Of a stretch of DNA of 62,712 nt, positions 8,717 to 17,067 are shown in pieces. The notes beneath the pieces were generated by a model that was not told the DNA's origin, ran no database searches, and saw nothing but the letters and a program-made list of their open reading frames with translations. How positions within the stretch are numbered: the stretch's first letter is position 1; every line of letters begins with the position of its first letter. This DNA comes from Planctomycetota bacterium. GTDB taxonomy: Bacteria; Planctomycetota; UBA1135; GCA-002686595. Both the position numbers and the translations under genes were made by a program. Where the stretch lies: the NCBI GenBank assembly GCA_029259655.1, contig JAJDET010000004.1, positions 1 to 62,712 on the forward strand, written 5' to 3'.

Positions 8717-9645
8717 CCGAGATCGTGGGGCGGCTCGCGCCCAGCCCGACCGGCGCGCTCCACGTCGGCCACGCGCGGAGCTTTCTCTTGGCCTGGTGGC
8801 ACGCGCGTTCGCGGGGCGGGCGCGTGGTGCTGCGCATCGAGGACCTCGATCGCGAGCGGGTGAAGCCCGGGGCGACCGACCTCGTGCTGCGCGACCTGGA
8901 GTGGCTCGGGCTCGACTGGGACGGGCCGATGCTCCGTCAGTCGGAGGACGAGGAGCCGTTGCGCGCGGCGGTGGCCGAGCTCCTGGAGCGCGGTTCCGTC
9001 TACCCGTGCTTTTGCACGCGGCGCGAGATCGCGCTCTCCGCGCCCCACGTCACGGACGGCGAGGTGCGCTATCCCGGAACCTGTCGCGGCCGGTTCGCGA
9101 GCGCAGCCGACGGCGAGCGCGAGTTGGGGCGCGCGCCCGGACTGCGGCTTGCGGTCGAGCCCGGCGAGCTCGCACTCGAGGACGGTTTCGTCGGCCCGTT
9201 CACGAGCGACGTGGAGCGCGAGGTGGGCGACTTCCAGGTACAGCGTCGCGACGGTGCGCTCGCCTACCAGCTCGCGGTCGTGGTGCACGACGCACGTCAG
9301 GGCGTGACCGAGGTGCTGCGCGGTCGCGACCTGCTCTCGAGCAGCGCCCGGCAGTGGCTGCTCCAGGAGCACCTCGGACTCCCCCACCCGACCTGGTACC
9401 ACGTGCCGGTCGTGGTCGACGAGGGCGGGGCGCGGCTCGCGAAGCGGCGGGGCGATGCGACGCTGGTGGAGCTCCGCGAGCGTCGCGTGGATCCGCGGGC
9501 CCTCGTCGCCTGGGTTGCGCGGAGCTCGGGTGTGAATGCACCCGATCGGATCGGAGCGCGAGATGCGCTCGAGGGGTTCCGGCTCGACGCCGTGCCGAAG
9601 GAAGACGTCGTCTTCGGAGCCCGCGAGCGCGCTGCGCTCGGGTAG
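8713..9645 (+). CDS. gluQ: Glutamyl-Q tRNA(Asp) synthetase
   Basis: 310 residues, starting at the ATG that overlaps the previous stop. It is a truncated GluRS: only the catalytic domain is present, with no anticodon-binding domain, and the length is typical of GluQ-RS. The class I HIGH-like motif is SPTGALHVGHARS and the KMSKS counterpart is RLAKRRGD. The zinc site characteristic of GluQ-RS is visible as PCFCTRREI followed about 20 residues later by RYPGTCRG (two Cys, then Tyr and Cys). RIEDLDRERVKPG and YQLAVVVHDARQGVTEVLRG are also diagnostic. The enzyme attaches glutamate to the queuosine base at position 34 of tRNA-Asp. It ends just upstream of a strong hairpin. Confidence 0.95.
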   Translation: MTEIVGRLAPSPTGALHVGHARSFLLAWWHARSRGGRVVLRIEDLDRERVKPGATDLVLRDLEWLGLDWDGPMLRQSEDEEPLRAAVAELLERGSVYPCFCTRREIALSAPHVTDGEVRYPGTCRGRFASAADGERELGRAPGLRLAVEPGELALEDGFVGPFTSDVEREVGDFQVQRRDGALAYQLAVVVHDARQGVTEVLRGRDLLSSSARQWLLQEHLGLPHPTWYHVPVVVDEGGARLAKRRGDATLVELRERRVDPRALVAWVARSSGVNAPDRIGARDALEGFRLDAVPKEDVVFGARERAALG

Positions 9646-9670
9646 AGACGTTGCCGTCAGGTCGGCCGCT

Positions 9671-9706
9671 CGATCCTTGGCGCGCATCAGCGCGCGCCAA
9701 GGATCG
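9671..9706. terminator. Perfect 15-bp hairpin between convergent genes
   Basis: The arms CGATCCTTGGCGCGC (9671-9685) and its exact reverse complement (9692-9706) flank the six-base loop ATCAGC. The hairpin lies between the ends of gluQ (9645) and the CBS gene (9743), so it can serve both strands. No T-run follows on either side, so it is not a textbook intrinsic terminator; it may act as a bidirectional transcript-end or RNA-stabilising structure. Confidence 0.7.
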
Positions 9707-9742
9707 ACTCCGCGCCGGGCTCGGCGTTCTCACTGAGGGCTC

Positions 9743-10228
9743 CTAGGACCCCTCGCGGTTCTTGCGCTTCCCGCCCTTCTTGGAGGTCGAAGCCGTGCCC
9801 TTCGCCGTGAAGCGCTTGTCCTCGACGAGCTGCAGGAGGTCGAAGGTGGAGAGGATCCCTGCGACCTTGCCCTCGTGGGTCACGACCAGGTGGTGGATGT
9901 GGTGGTTGCGCATCATGCGCGCCGCGACGTTCACGCCCGAGTACATCGGGACGGTGTAGACGTCGGGGGTCATGACGTCGCTGACCGGCGAGCCGTCCGG
10001 GGTGCGTTTGAGCAGGTCGGAGGTCGAGACGATACCGACGGGAGCGCCGTCTTCGTCCACGACCGGGGTGCAGTGGAAGCCTCGCTCGGCCATCAGGCTC
10101 CGGACCTCACCGACCGGGCGATTGGGGTCGACGGTGACGACCGCCGAGGTCATGACGTCGGCGACCCGCACGCTCCGGGGCCCGGCGGAGGCTCCGACGT
10201 CGGGGATGTTCCTCTTGGGTTGTTTCAA
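9743..10228 (-). CDS. CBS-domain pair protein with basic tail
   Basis: 161 residues from a TTG start. Two CBS repeats fill residues about 20-135: VADVMTSAVVTVDP...GFHCTPVVDEDGAPVGIVSTSDLL, and VSDVMTPDVYTVP...HIHHLVVTHEGKVAGILSTFDLLQLVE. Such tandem CBS pairs bind adenosine ligands and act as regulatory modules. The last 25 residues are Lys/Arg/Ser/Gly-rich (KKGGKRKNREGS) and look disordered. There is no partner domain, so it would act in trans on another protein. A run of nine G lies about 24 bases upstream of the start on the plus strand (10252-10260). Confidence 0.9.
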   Translation of the reverse strand: MKQPKRNIPDVGASAGPRSVRVADVMTSAVVTVDPNRPVGEVRSLMAERGFHCTPVVDEDGAPVGIVSTSDLLKRTPDGSPVSDVMTPDVYTVPMYSGVNVAARMMRNHHIHHLVVTHEGKVAGILSTFDLLQLVEDKRFTAKGTASTSKKGGKRKNREGS

Positions 10229-10372
10229 GTCCGCGCGGGCTCCTCCACCGCGGGGGGGGGCGCGATTCTAGCCCGAACCCGGGGCCCCCTGGGGTACGCC
10301 GAAGGCCGCATCCCCTCGGGCCACGGCCGGGCTTGATCCCCCGTCCGCGTACGCTAGCCTGTCCCCCCGCGT

Positions 10373-10448
10373 TCCCCGATAGCTCAGTTGGTAGAGCAAG
10401 CGGCTGTTAACCGCTGTGTCCCAGGTTCGAGTCCTGGTCGGGGAGCCA
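10373..10448 (+). tRNA. tRNA-Asn (anticodon GTT), CCA encoded
   Basis: A full cloverleaf can be drawn. The acceptor pairs TCCCCGA with TCGGGGA (10373-10379 with 10438-10444). The D stem is GCTC/GAGC, the anticodon stem AGCGG/CCGCT with loop CTGTTAA, and anticodon GTT lies at 10406-10408. The T stem is CCAGG/CCTGG with loop TTCGAGT. The discriminator is G, and CCA is encoded at 10446-10448. All stems are perfectly paired. Confidence 0.98.
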
Positions 10449-10454
10449 CCGACC

Positions 10455-10483
10455 GAGCCCGCCGGCGGCGGGCTCTTCTCGTT
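10455..10483 (+). terminator. Intrinsic terminator after tRNA-Asn
   Basis: A nine-base-pair GC stem, GAGCCCGCC / GGCGGGCTC, with loop GGC starts seven bases after the tRNA and is followed by TTCTCGTT, an imperfect T-rich tract. Position and strength fit termination of the tRNA transcript. Confidence 0.75.
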
Positions 10484-10557
10484 GGCTCCCGAACACGTCT
10501 CCGGGTCGGAGCTCGCCGGGCGACAGCGGCCCCAAGTCCCCCCAACCCACCGGGCCG

Positions 10558-10986
10558 CTATCGAGCGCTGTCGGCGCTCCGCTTGGGGCGCAGGGCTTCC
10601 CAGGCCAGGTAGAGCGCCGCCCCCAGCATTCCCAGGAACAGGTCCGCGACCGTGTCCTCTCTCCCCATCAGAACGTCCCGGCCGAGCACACGATTGCCGA
10701 CGTACTCCACGCCCTCCCAGAGCACCGCGGACGTAGTCGCCAGGGCGAAGACGAAGAGAAACCTGAGAGCACCACGCGACGGCTGCAGGAAACGGCCCTT
10801 CTCGAAGGCATCCAATGCGTGCTCCAGGAAGTATGCAATGGCCACACCTCCGATCAGATGCATCGGCATGTCCAGCCAGGAGATCGTGTTGTACGCACCG
10901 CCGGCAAAGGCCACGAAGTGCGCGGCGAGCACGAGGGCGGGGAACCAGGCGCAGCGGACGCCAATCTCGCGGAGGACCTGCTCCAT
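10558..10986 (-). CDS. DUF2238/YjdF-like integral membrane protein
   Basis: 142 residues with about four membrane segments (FPALVLAAHFVAFAGG; MPMHLIGGVAIAYFL; FLFVFALATTSAVLWEGVEYV; VADLFLGMLGAALYLAW). Charged and polar residues sit inside the helices in the DUF2238 pattern: Asp-x-x-x-His in WLDMPMHLIGG, Glu in LWEGVEY, and Asp in EDTVADLFLGMLGA. These conserved acidic and His residues suggest an intramembrane site, but the biochemical role of the family is unknown. It is shorter than YjdF of E. coli. No partner gene is evident; the next minus-strand gene upstream is a propeller lipoprotein about 180 bases away. Confidence 0.65.
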   Translation of the reverse strand: MEQVLREIGVRCAWFPALVLAAHFVAFAGGAYNTISWLDMPMHLIGGVAIAYFLEHALDAFEKGRFLQPSRGALRFLFVFALATTSAVLWEGVEYVGNRVLGRDVLMGREDTVADLFLGMLGAALYLAWEALRPKRSADSAR

Positions 10987-11163
10987 CCATCGGCAGTCTA
11001 TCGATTGGGGGGGCTGTCGAAGCGCCCACCGGACGGAGGATCGGCGAGCTGGCCACCCTCGTGGTCATTCCGGGGAGCGCCATCCTGAAGGCGATGCGAC
11101 TCCATTCGCGCCGCCATCGCGCGCTGTAGGCGCCGTCGCGGAGTGTGCCCTGCCGCCGCTCGT

Positions 11164-13215
11164 CTACTTCGAGAGGATCACGCGGTCGCCGGTCGCGAGG
11201 CTGACGCCGATCAACATGTGGTCGAAGTGGTTGAACGCGAGGAGCTGGCCGCCGTCGCGATCGAGCGCGAGCCCGCGGGGGAAGCTGATGAGAGGACCCG
11301 TGCCGGCGCCGGCGCCGGTGTGGACGGTGCGCACGCCCGTGGTCAGATCGATCGCCAGGATCCGGCTCGCGTTCCCCAGGGCCACGTAGAGCACCTTCGT
11401 CTCGGTGTCGAGCGCCATGCCGGTGGGATCGAGGAGCTCCTCGCCCGAACCGACGGTCTTGTCGTCGGCGACGATCGTTCGGACGCCGGTGGCGAGGTCG
11501 ACGGCGAGGATGCGTCCACCCTCGGAGCTCGACCACATCGACACGAGGGCGCGGTCGTTGGCCTCGTCGAGGTGGATGCTCCACGGGTTCCCGATGAACG
11601 GCGCGCCGTTGCCGTCGCCGTCGACGCTGAACGGGATCACCATCGGCCCGTCCAGGTCGAGCAAGAAGAGCCCGTCGGGGGATCCGTTGAGGAACAGAAG
11701 CCTGCCGTCGGAGAGACGCACGGCGTCGAGCGGGTAGTCGAACCCGGGGCCGGGCACGGCCTCGACGATCTTCGTCCGATCGCCTGTCGCGAGGTCGACA
11801 TCGACGATCGCCTCGTCGGAGGACGCGCAGACGAAGGCCCGGTTCCGGGGGAGGTCGAGCGCGATTCCGTCCACGGCGTCGAAGGGATCTCCAAGCCCCC
11901 GCGTGCCGCCCGTGATCAGGCTGCGGTTCCCCGTGTTCGGGTCGATCTCGACGACGCTGTAGTTGCCGAAGTCCGCGGCGAACCAGCGACCGTCCTCGAC
12001 GACGATCTCGCCCAGGAGGCCGAACGCCCGGCCGGAGCCCAGCCGGTGGGAGACGAGGTTCACGAGCTGCGTCGACTGGATGTCGTAGGCGAGCACGGTG
12101 TCGGTGTCGTGCTCGCAGATCAGGACGCGGTCGTTCACGTCGTCATAGGCGATCCGCGTCGCGGACGCCCCATCGGCGAGCTGGGTCAGGATCTTCAGGC
12201 TGCCGTCGGTGGGATCGATCTCGTACAGCAGGCGCTGGAAGTTGTCGAACACGTAGAGCAATCCGCGTTTGGAGTCGACCGTGACGCCCAGGAGCTCGAC
12301 GATCTGGCCGGTGCCCTTGAACGCGCTCGTGAAGGACTCGTGCGCGCCGGTGACAGGGTCGATTCGCTGCACCTCTGTCTCGCTCACGACGTAGACGTCC
12401 AGGGCCTCGGCGTCGACGGCCAGCGCCTGCATCGAGCCGAGGGCGGGCCCCTTCGAGGTGTCCCCGTCGGCGATGATCTGCTTCGAGGTCAGCGCGATCG
12501 GATCGACGGCGTACGCGCCGCGGTTGGAGACGACCAGCAGAAGCTCCGTCACAGGGTCGAACACGAGGGCTCGAACGGACTCGCCCAGCGAGTCGCCGGT
12601 CAGCACGAGCTGGGTCCGATCGCCGGTGTCGACGTCCACCGCGAACAGCCCCTTCGTCGCGGCGTCCAGCACGTAGACGACCGAGCCACCGGGCTCCGGC
12701 GCCACCTGGATCGCCCGGGGGAAGGGGGGGCCGCTGCCGCGCTGGTCGCCGGACACGTACTGGAGGTCGCCCGTCGTCAGGTCGAAGGCGTAGAGCGACT
12801 CCTGATCCTCGAGCAACCACCCGACGTCGCGGTTCGTGTCGACAGCGATCGAGTCGAGGCGCTGCAGGAGGTGGGAGCGCCGCACGATGACGTGCTCGAA
12901 CGGGTCGTGGAGCGGTGCGCCGTCGGCGTCGAGGACCTCGACCAGGAGCCGGTTGGTTCCGACCCCGAGCGGAACCGTCGCCGTCCACGTGACGTACCCG
13001 TCCGTGCTGACGGCGGCCATGTTCTCGACGACGACCCGGGCCGCCCCGCCGGCAGTGCGCCCGCTCACCGTGATCGAGGGGGCGTCCGTCATCGCTCCAG
13101 AGGTGGGGAAGACGACATGGCTCGGCGAGGTCGCATCGCCGCCGCCCCCCCCGCCGCAGCCGGGTGAGGGGACCGTCGAGAGGGCCAGCAGGATCGTCGC
13201 GAGCTTGGTCTTCAT
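11164..13215 (-). CDS. Secreted beta-propeller lipoprotein (NHL/SMP-30-like repeats)
   Basis: 683 residues from the ATG at 13215. The signal peptide ends in SPGC followed by a poly-Gly linker encoded by a C8 run at about 13145-13152, so the protein is probably an outer-envelope lipoprotein. Residues about 40-115 form a beta-sandwich of the type found before cell-surface propellers (PSITVSGRTAGGAARVVVENM). The rest is repeated blades, each ending near VDLATGDRT, IDPNTGNRS or VDLATGVRT, about 45-50 residues apart, which builds one or two six- to eight-bladed propellers. No catalytic residues can be assigned. A 4-base overlap with an upstream minus-strand frame carrying pentapeptide-like repeats is noted separately. 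Confidence 0.88.
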   Translation of the reverse strand: MKTKLATILLALSTVPSPGCGGGGGGDATSPSHVVFPTSGAMTDAPSITVSGRTAGGAARVVVENMAAVSTDGYVTWTATVPLGVGTNRLLVEVLDADGAPLHDPFEHVIVRRSHLLQRLDSIAVDTNRDVGWLLEDQESLYAFDLTTGDLQYVSGDQRGSGPPFPRAIQVAPEPGGSVVYVLDAATKGLFAVDVDTGDRTQLVLTGDSLGESVRALVFDPVTELLLVVSNRGAYAVDPIALTSKQIIADGDTSKGPALGSMQALAVDAEALDVYVVSETEVQRIDPVTGAHESFTSAFKGTGQIVELLGVTVDSKRGLLYVFDNFQRLLYEIDPTDGSLKILTQLADGASATRIAYDDVNDRVLICEHDTDTVLAYDIQSTQLVNLVSHRLGSGRAFGLLGEIVVEDGRWFAADFGNYSVVEIDPNTGNRSLITGGTRGLGDPFDAVDGIALDLPRNRAFVCASSDEAIVDVDLATGDRTKIVEAVPGPGFDYPLDAVRLSDGRLLFLNGSPDGLFLLDLDGPMVIPFSVDGDGNGAPFIGNPWSIHLDEANDRALVSMWSSSEGGRILAVDLATGVRTIVADDKTVGSGEELLDPTGMALDTETKVLYVALGNASRILAIDLTTGVRTVHTGAGAGTGPLISFPRGLALDRDGGQLLAFNHFDHMLIGVSLATGDRVILSK

Positions 13216-13355
13216 CGTGGGACTCCGTCGGGGCCAGGGGGCCGGTCTCGTGGAGGCCAACGAGGACGGGGGGGCGAGGCCGACAAGATTCGGCCGGGGA
13301 ATCCACCCGGATCCGGAGCCGGGTTCGGTCCACGATGGGAAGGGGCGCGGCCCTG

Positions 13356-13475
13356 GCCTCCTACGTCCGCCCCGAGAAGAGTCGCCCTCGCAAGATCGGT
13401 CTTGCTAGGGACAGCACCGCGGATGTCTGCGCCCGCAAGATCTGCATGACTGGGGTCTACGCCCCTTAGTTGCGA
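13356..13475 (-). pseudogene. Fossil or orphan fragment of a pentapeptide-repeat protein
   Basis: In the 354-base gap between two divergent genes, one minus-strand frame reads eight consecutive five-residue units in perfect register, for example ADLAG, ADIRG and TDLAR, matching the A(D/N)Lxx pattern of pentapeptide-repeat beta-helices. There is no convincing start codon or ribosome site, and the frame loses the pattern after the eighth unit, running on in Pro/Arg-rich low complexity to a stop that overlaps the lipoprotein start. An in-frame ATG at 13571 would overlap the divergent hydrolase start. This is best read as a decayed gene piece, less likely a very short expressed protein. Confidence 0.5.
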
Positions 13476-13569
13476 CCTCCTATTCTGCGCCAGGCAGACG
13501 ACAGGTCGACACCTTCGAAGTACGTACGGGCTCGCGAGCGCGGACGGTTGGAGGTCGGACTTGGAACCC

Positions 13570-14907
13570 ATGGACCCCGAACGAGAGATCGTCTTCGAGC
13601 ACACGGCCCCACTCCTGCAGGCCGAGTACGTACCGGGGCTCGTCGTCGGGATCTCGCGCGGCGGGACCCGGAGCTTCCACGCCTTCGGAAGCCTCGCGAC
13701 CGACACGGATGCCCGGCCCGACGAGTACACGCTCTACGAGACCGGCTCGGTCGGGAAGCTGTTCACGGCGCTGCTCCTGGCCGTCGCCGACCGCGCCGGG
13801 GAGCTGGACATGGAGCGGCCCCTCGCCGAGATCCCGGGCCTTGCTCTCGACTCCGGCGTCCCGGCGGCTCGGATCCGTCCCTGGCAGCTCGCGGCCCACG
13901 TGTCGGGGCTCCCGCGGGAGCCCGACGACCTCGACTTCGGGGCGGAGAACCCCTACGCGTCGTACACACGGGAGAAGCTGTGGGCGTTCCTCGAGCGCTT
14001 CCTCCCCGAGCGCGCGCCAGGCGCCGACTACGAGTACTCGAACCTCGGCGCAGGTCTGTTGGGGCTGGTCCTGGAACACGTCTCCGAGAGGTCTTACGCC
14101 GACCTCGTGCGCGAGCGCATCGCGGTTCCCCTGGGGCTCGCGGACACGGTCGTGAATCCCGACGGCGAGCAGCTCCGGCGACTCGCCTGCCCCACGACGT
14201 TCGGCCTTCCCGGGATAACCTGGCCCGCGGACGACGCGCTGGCCGCCGCGGGTTGTCTGCGTTCGACGGCGCACGACACGCTCGCCTTCCTGGAGCGCTG
14301 CCTCGACCCGCCGCCCGGTCCTCTGCGGGAGCCGCTGCTCGAGATCGCGCGCGTGCGACACCGCTTCGACGAGGAGAGCGGGGTCGGGCTCGGCTGGCAC
14401 GTTCTCGAGGACGGGGCTCTCTGGCACAACGGGTCCACGGGGGGGTACCACGCCTTCGCGGCGATCGACCGGGAACAGGACCTCGCGCTGTGCGTCCTCG
14501 CGAACGACGTCGAGCCCCAGGTGACGGAGGCCGCGGTCCGGCTGTTCGACGCCCTGAGGGGGAGAAGCGCCGCGCCGCTCGAGCTGCACGAGCCGGCGGC
14601 GGTGTCCGAGGCCGGGCTCGGACGGCTCGTCGGTCGCTACGTGGACTGTGACTCCGGCGTGGGAATCGACGTCCGCCGCGAGGGCAACTTTCTGCTGGCG
14701 CGGATCGACGGTCAAGTCGAGCTGCGAGTGATCCCCGAGTCCGAGACGCGGTTCCTCTACCGCGCGGTCGAAGCCGCCCTGCGCTTCGAGCTCGAGGGAG
14801 ACGGCGCCGCGCATGCGGTGGTCGTCGAGCAGGATGGAGGTGAGTGGGTCTTCACATCCGTCCGCGGAGGGGACTCAGGGGACTTGCCGACGGACGCGTC
14901 CGCATGA
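13570..14907 (+). CDS. Serine hydrolase of the beta-lactamase/AmpC-esterase family
   Basis: 445 residues from the ATG at 13570; a TTG three codons earlier is also possible. The three family motifs are in order: SVGK (S-x-x-K, in YETGSVGKLFTAL, near residue 60), YSN (Y-x-N, in YEYSNLGAGLLG, near residue 157), and HNGSTGG (the K-T-G counterpart, with His) near residue 287. The C-terminal 100 residues form a lipocalin-like beta domain (GRYVDCDSGVGIDVRREGNFLLARIDGQ), as in D-aminopeptidase-like and esterase-like members. There is no signal peptide, so the enzyme is probably cytosolic, which argues against a role in beta-lactam resistance. Likely a peptidase or esterase. Confidence 0.9.
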   Translation: MDPEREIVFEHTAPLLQAEYVPGLVVGISRGGTRSFHAFGSLATDTDARPDEYTLYETGSVGKLFTALLLAVADRAGELDMERPLAEIPGLALDSGVPAARIRPWQLAAHVSGLPREPDDLDFGAENPYASYTREKLWAFLERFLPERAPGADYEYSNLGAGLLGLVLEHVSERSYADLVRERIAVPLGLADTVVNPDGEQLRRLACPTTFGLPGITWPADDALAAAGCLRSTAHDTLAFLERCLDPPPGPLREPLLEIARVRHRFDEESGVGLGWHVLEDGALWHNGSTGGYHAFAAIDREQDLALCVLANDVEPQVTEAAVRLFDALRGRSAAPLELHEPAAVSEAGLGRLVGRYVDCDSGVGIDVRREGNFLLARIDGQVELRVIPESETRFLYRAVEAALRFELEGDGAAHAVVVEQDGGEWVFTSVRGGDSGDLPTDASA

Positions 14908-14958
14908 CTGCATGGAGTCCTTTGCGCCGTCACACCCAGCGACACCGTGACTTCCCGT

Positions 14959-15072
14959 CTATGCGGGCCGGTTGGGCCCCTTGTCCTTCTTCTTCTCGTC
15001 CTTGATCTTCTGCTTCTCGTTCTTCTGGTCCTTGGCCTTCTTCTTGTCCTTTTTTCCGCCCTTGTCGCCCAT
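14959..15072 (-). CDS. 37-residue lysine-rich small protein
   Basis: A very short gene. The ATG at 15072 is preceded by AAGGAG eight bases upstream, a strong Shine-Dalgarno, and the stop TAG is at 14959-14961. The protein starts MGDKGGKK and is almost all Lys, Asp, Glu, Gln, Gly and Asn, ending KGPNRPA. It lacks hydrophobic residues and is surely disordered or a single charged helix. Small Lys-rich proteins starting MGDK are familiar to me as hypothetical proteins in several phyla, but I cannot name a family. It is convergent with the hydrolase gene. Nucleic-acid or ribosome association is conceivable but unproven. Confidence 0.65.
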   Translation of the reverse strand: MGDKGGKKDKKKAKDQKNEKQKIKDEKKKDKGPNRPA

Positions 15073-15249
15073 GAGGAATTCTCCTTCGTACGGTTTCGTC
15101 TCCAGTAGGCTGCCGAGTTACCAACGCGGACATTCTGCACTCTCGGTGACGAGCTCTTGTCGGTGCCCGAGTGACCGCCTGCCTCCACCCGTGCAGCTGA
15201 ACCATAGAGTACCAGAGTTCGCAGAAGCGTCTTTCTCGCTTCGTCGCGG

Positions 15250-15366
15250 TCACTCCCCGAGCCGGTTGAGCAGCACCGCGACGAGATCGTAGGGAGTGTC
15301 CGAGGCGACGACGTCTGGAATGCCGTCGCCGTTGCCGAGCACGACATTGAGCTCGCTGAACTCGGA
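15250..15366 (-). pseudogene. C-terminal remnant of an FG-GAP/VCBS repeat protein
   Basis: The 396-base gap between the Lys-rich gene and selO contains, on the minus strand, a 38-residue piece ending at a stop codon. It includes GNGDGIPDVV and DLVAVLLNRLG, the calcium-loop and closing-strand signature of an FG-GAP/VCBS blade. Upstream the frame becomes Arg-rich low complexity with no signal peptide or further repeats, and no start or ribosome site is visible. It looks like the surviving 3' end of a deleted surface propeller or integrin-like gene. Nothing else is apparent in the gap. Confidence 0.5.
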
Positions 15367-15468
15367 ATGGAGTACCCTCGGACGGACTACCCGGCAGTGA
15401 ACGACGACGGGGCGTCGGCGGTGCCGCTCGGGCCGCTTGACCCACCCGGCTGTCGGTGCTGACCCGAC

Positions 15469-16959
15469 GTGACCCCCCCCGCCTCCCACACCGCTCCCTT
15501 CGCGTTCGACAACACGTTCGCGCGCGAGATGGAGGGCTTCTACGTCCACGCCCGGCCAGCGTCGGCGCGGAGCCCGCGGCTCGTCGCGTTCAATCGCGAG
15601 CTGGCGGAAGAGCTCGGCCTCGACGCGGACGCGCTCGACTCCGAAGCGGGCGCGCGCCTGTTCGCCGGTGCCGAGCTCTCCGACGGCGCCACTCCGCTGG
15701 CCCAGGTCTACGCGGGTCACCAGTTTGGAGGCTTTGCGCCCCAGCTCGGCGACGGTCGCGCATTGCTCCTGGGCGAGGTGATCGACAAGAGCGGCGCTCG
15801 CTGCGACGTCCAGCTCAAGGGCTCCGGCCGCACGACCTTCTCGCGCGGAGGCGACGGCCTGGCCTCACTCGGCCCGGTCCTGCGCGAGTACCTGGTCGCC
15901 GAGGCGATGCACGCGCTCGGCATCCCGACGACGCGCGCACTCGCGGTCGCGACCACGGGCGAGTGGGTTCAGCGCGAGACGACCCTGCCCGGCGCAGTGC
16001 TCACGCGTACGGCCGCCAGCCATATCCGCGTCGGTACTTTCCAGTACTTCGCGGCTTGCCGCGAGCCGGCCAAGGTGAAGCAACTCGCCGACTACGTGAT
16101 CGCGCGCCACTATCCCGAGCTCGAGCGAACGGGCGACGTCTACTTCGCCCTGTTCGAGGCCGTGCGCGATCGGCAGGCCACCCTGATCGCGAAGTGGATG
16201 CACGTGGGCTTCATCCACGGCGTGATGAACACCGACAACGTGGCGATCTCCGGCGAGACGATCGACTACGGCCCGTGCGCCTTCATGGATCGCTACGACC
16301 CGGAGACGGTCTTCAGCTCGATCGACGCGCACGGCCGCTACGCGTACGAAAACCAGCCGCGCCTCGCGGCGTGGAACCTGGCGCGCTTCGCCGAGACGCT
16401 GATTCCGCTCTTCGACGGCGATGGAGATCGCGCCGTCGAGCGCGCGACAGATGCGGTGCGGGACTTCGTCGATCGGTACGAGGCGCACTGGCTCGCCGGC
16501 ATGCGCGCCAAGCTCGGCCTCACGACCGAGCAACCGGGCGATCTGGGCCTCGGGCAAGATTTCCTCGCGGCGATGCAGGCGAGGAACGTCGACTTCACGC
16601 TGGCGTTCCGGCACCTGGCCGAAGCGGCGACGGGTCAGACAGAGCCGATCCGCACGCTCTTCGGCGGCAAGCCCGAGATCGATCGCTGGTTGAGTGCGTG
16701 GAAGAAGCGACTCGCGGACGAGCCGGCGGATGCGCCGGCGCGCGCCGCAGCGATGCGCCGCGTCAGCCCGGCCTTCGTCCCGCGCAACCATCGAGTGGAG
16801 GAGGCGCTGGATGCTGCGGTGAAGCGTGCGGACTTCGCACCGTTCCAGAAGTTGCTGAGCATCGTCCTGCGCCCGTTCGAGGACCAGCCCGAGCACGCGG
16901 ACTTCGCGGAGCCGGCGCCGCTCGGCGGACCGCCGTACCGGACGTTCTGCGGGACGTGA
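15469..16959 (+). CDS. selO: SelO (YdiU) pseudokinase-fold protein AMPylase
   Basis: 496 residues, the usual bacterial SelO length. Hallmarks are AQVYAGHQFGGFAPQLGDGRALLLGE, the nucleotide-site Lys in DVQLKGSGRTTFSRGGDG, HIRVGTFQYFA, and the active-site loop FIHGVMNTDNVAISGETIDYGPCAF (Asn and Asp bind metal). The end YRTFCGT carries the conserved C-terminal Cys, here a normal Cys and not selenocysteine. SelO transfers AMP to Ser, Thr or Tyr of proteins and is linked to redox stress. The start is GTG at 15469 and codons 2-4 contain a C8 run (15473-15480), a slippage-prone sequence right at the start. Confidence 0.96.
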   Translation: MTPPASHTAPFAFDNTFAREMEGFYVHARPASARSPRLVAFNRELAEELGLDADALDSEAGARLFAGAELSDGATPLAQVYAGHQFGGFAPQLGDGRALLLGEVIDKSGARCDVQLKGSGRTTFSRGGDGLASLGPVLREYLVAEAMHALGIPTTRALAVATTGEWVQRETTLPGAVLTRTAASHIRVGTFQYFAACREPAKVKQLADYVIARHYPELERTGDVYFALFEAVRDRQATLIAKWMHVGFIHGVMNTDNVAISGETIDYGPCAFMDRYDPETVFSSIDAHGRYAYENQPRLAAWNLARFAETLIPLFDGDGDRAVERATDAVRDFVDRYEAHWLAGMRAKLGLTTEQPGDLGLGQDFLAAMQARNVDFTLAFRHLAEAATGQTEPIRTLFGGKPEIDRWLSAWKKRLADEPADAPARAAAMRRVSPAFVPRNHRVEEALDAAVKRADFAPFQKLLSIVLRPFEDQPEHADFAEPAPLGGPPYRTFCGT

Positions 16960-17067
16960 CCTGACCGCCCAAGGCGGGGCGATCCGTGCAACGACGCCGG
17001 TGATCGCCTAGGGTCTGGACGCATCGGACGGCATGCCTGTTCGTCCGACAATCCCTCCCTTGCATCC

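Noticed and set aside
10252..10260. Run of nine G upstream of the CBS gene
   Set aside because: It is 24 bases before a TTG start and could vary in length, but no evidence supports a regulatory role.
10268..11584. A 438-codon minus-strand frame across the tRNA and membrane-protein region
   Set aside because: It runs through the tRNA-Asn gene and is Arg/Gly/Pro-rich low complexity; the true genes there have clear motifs.
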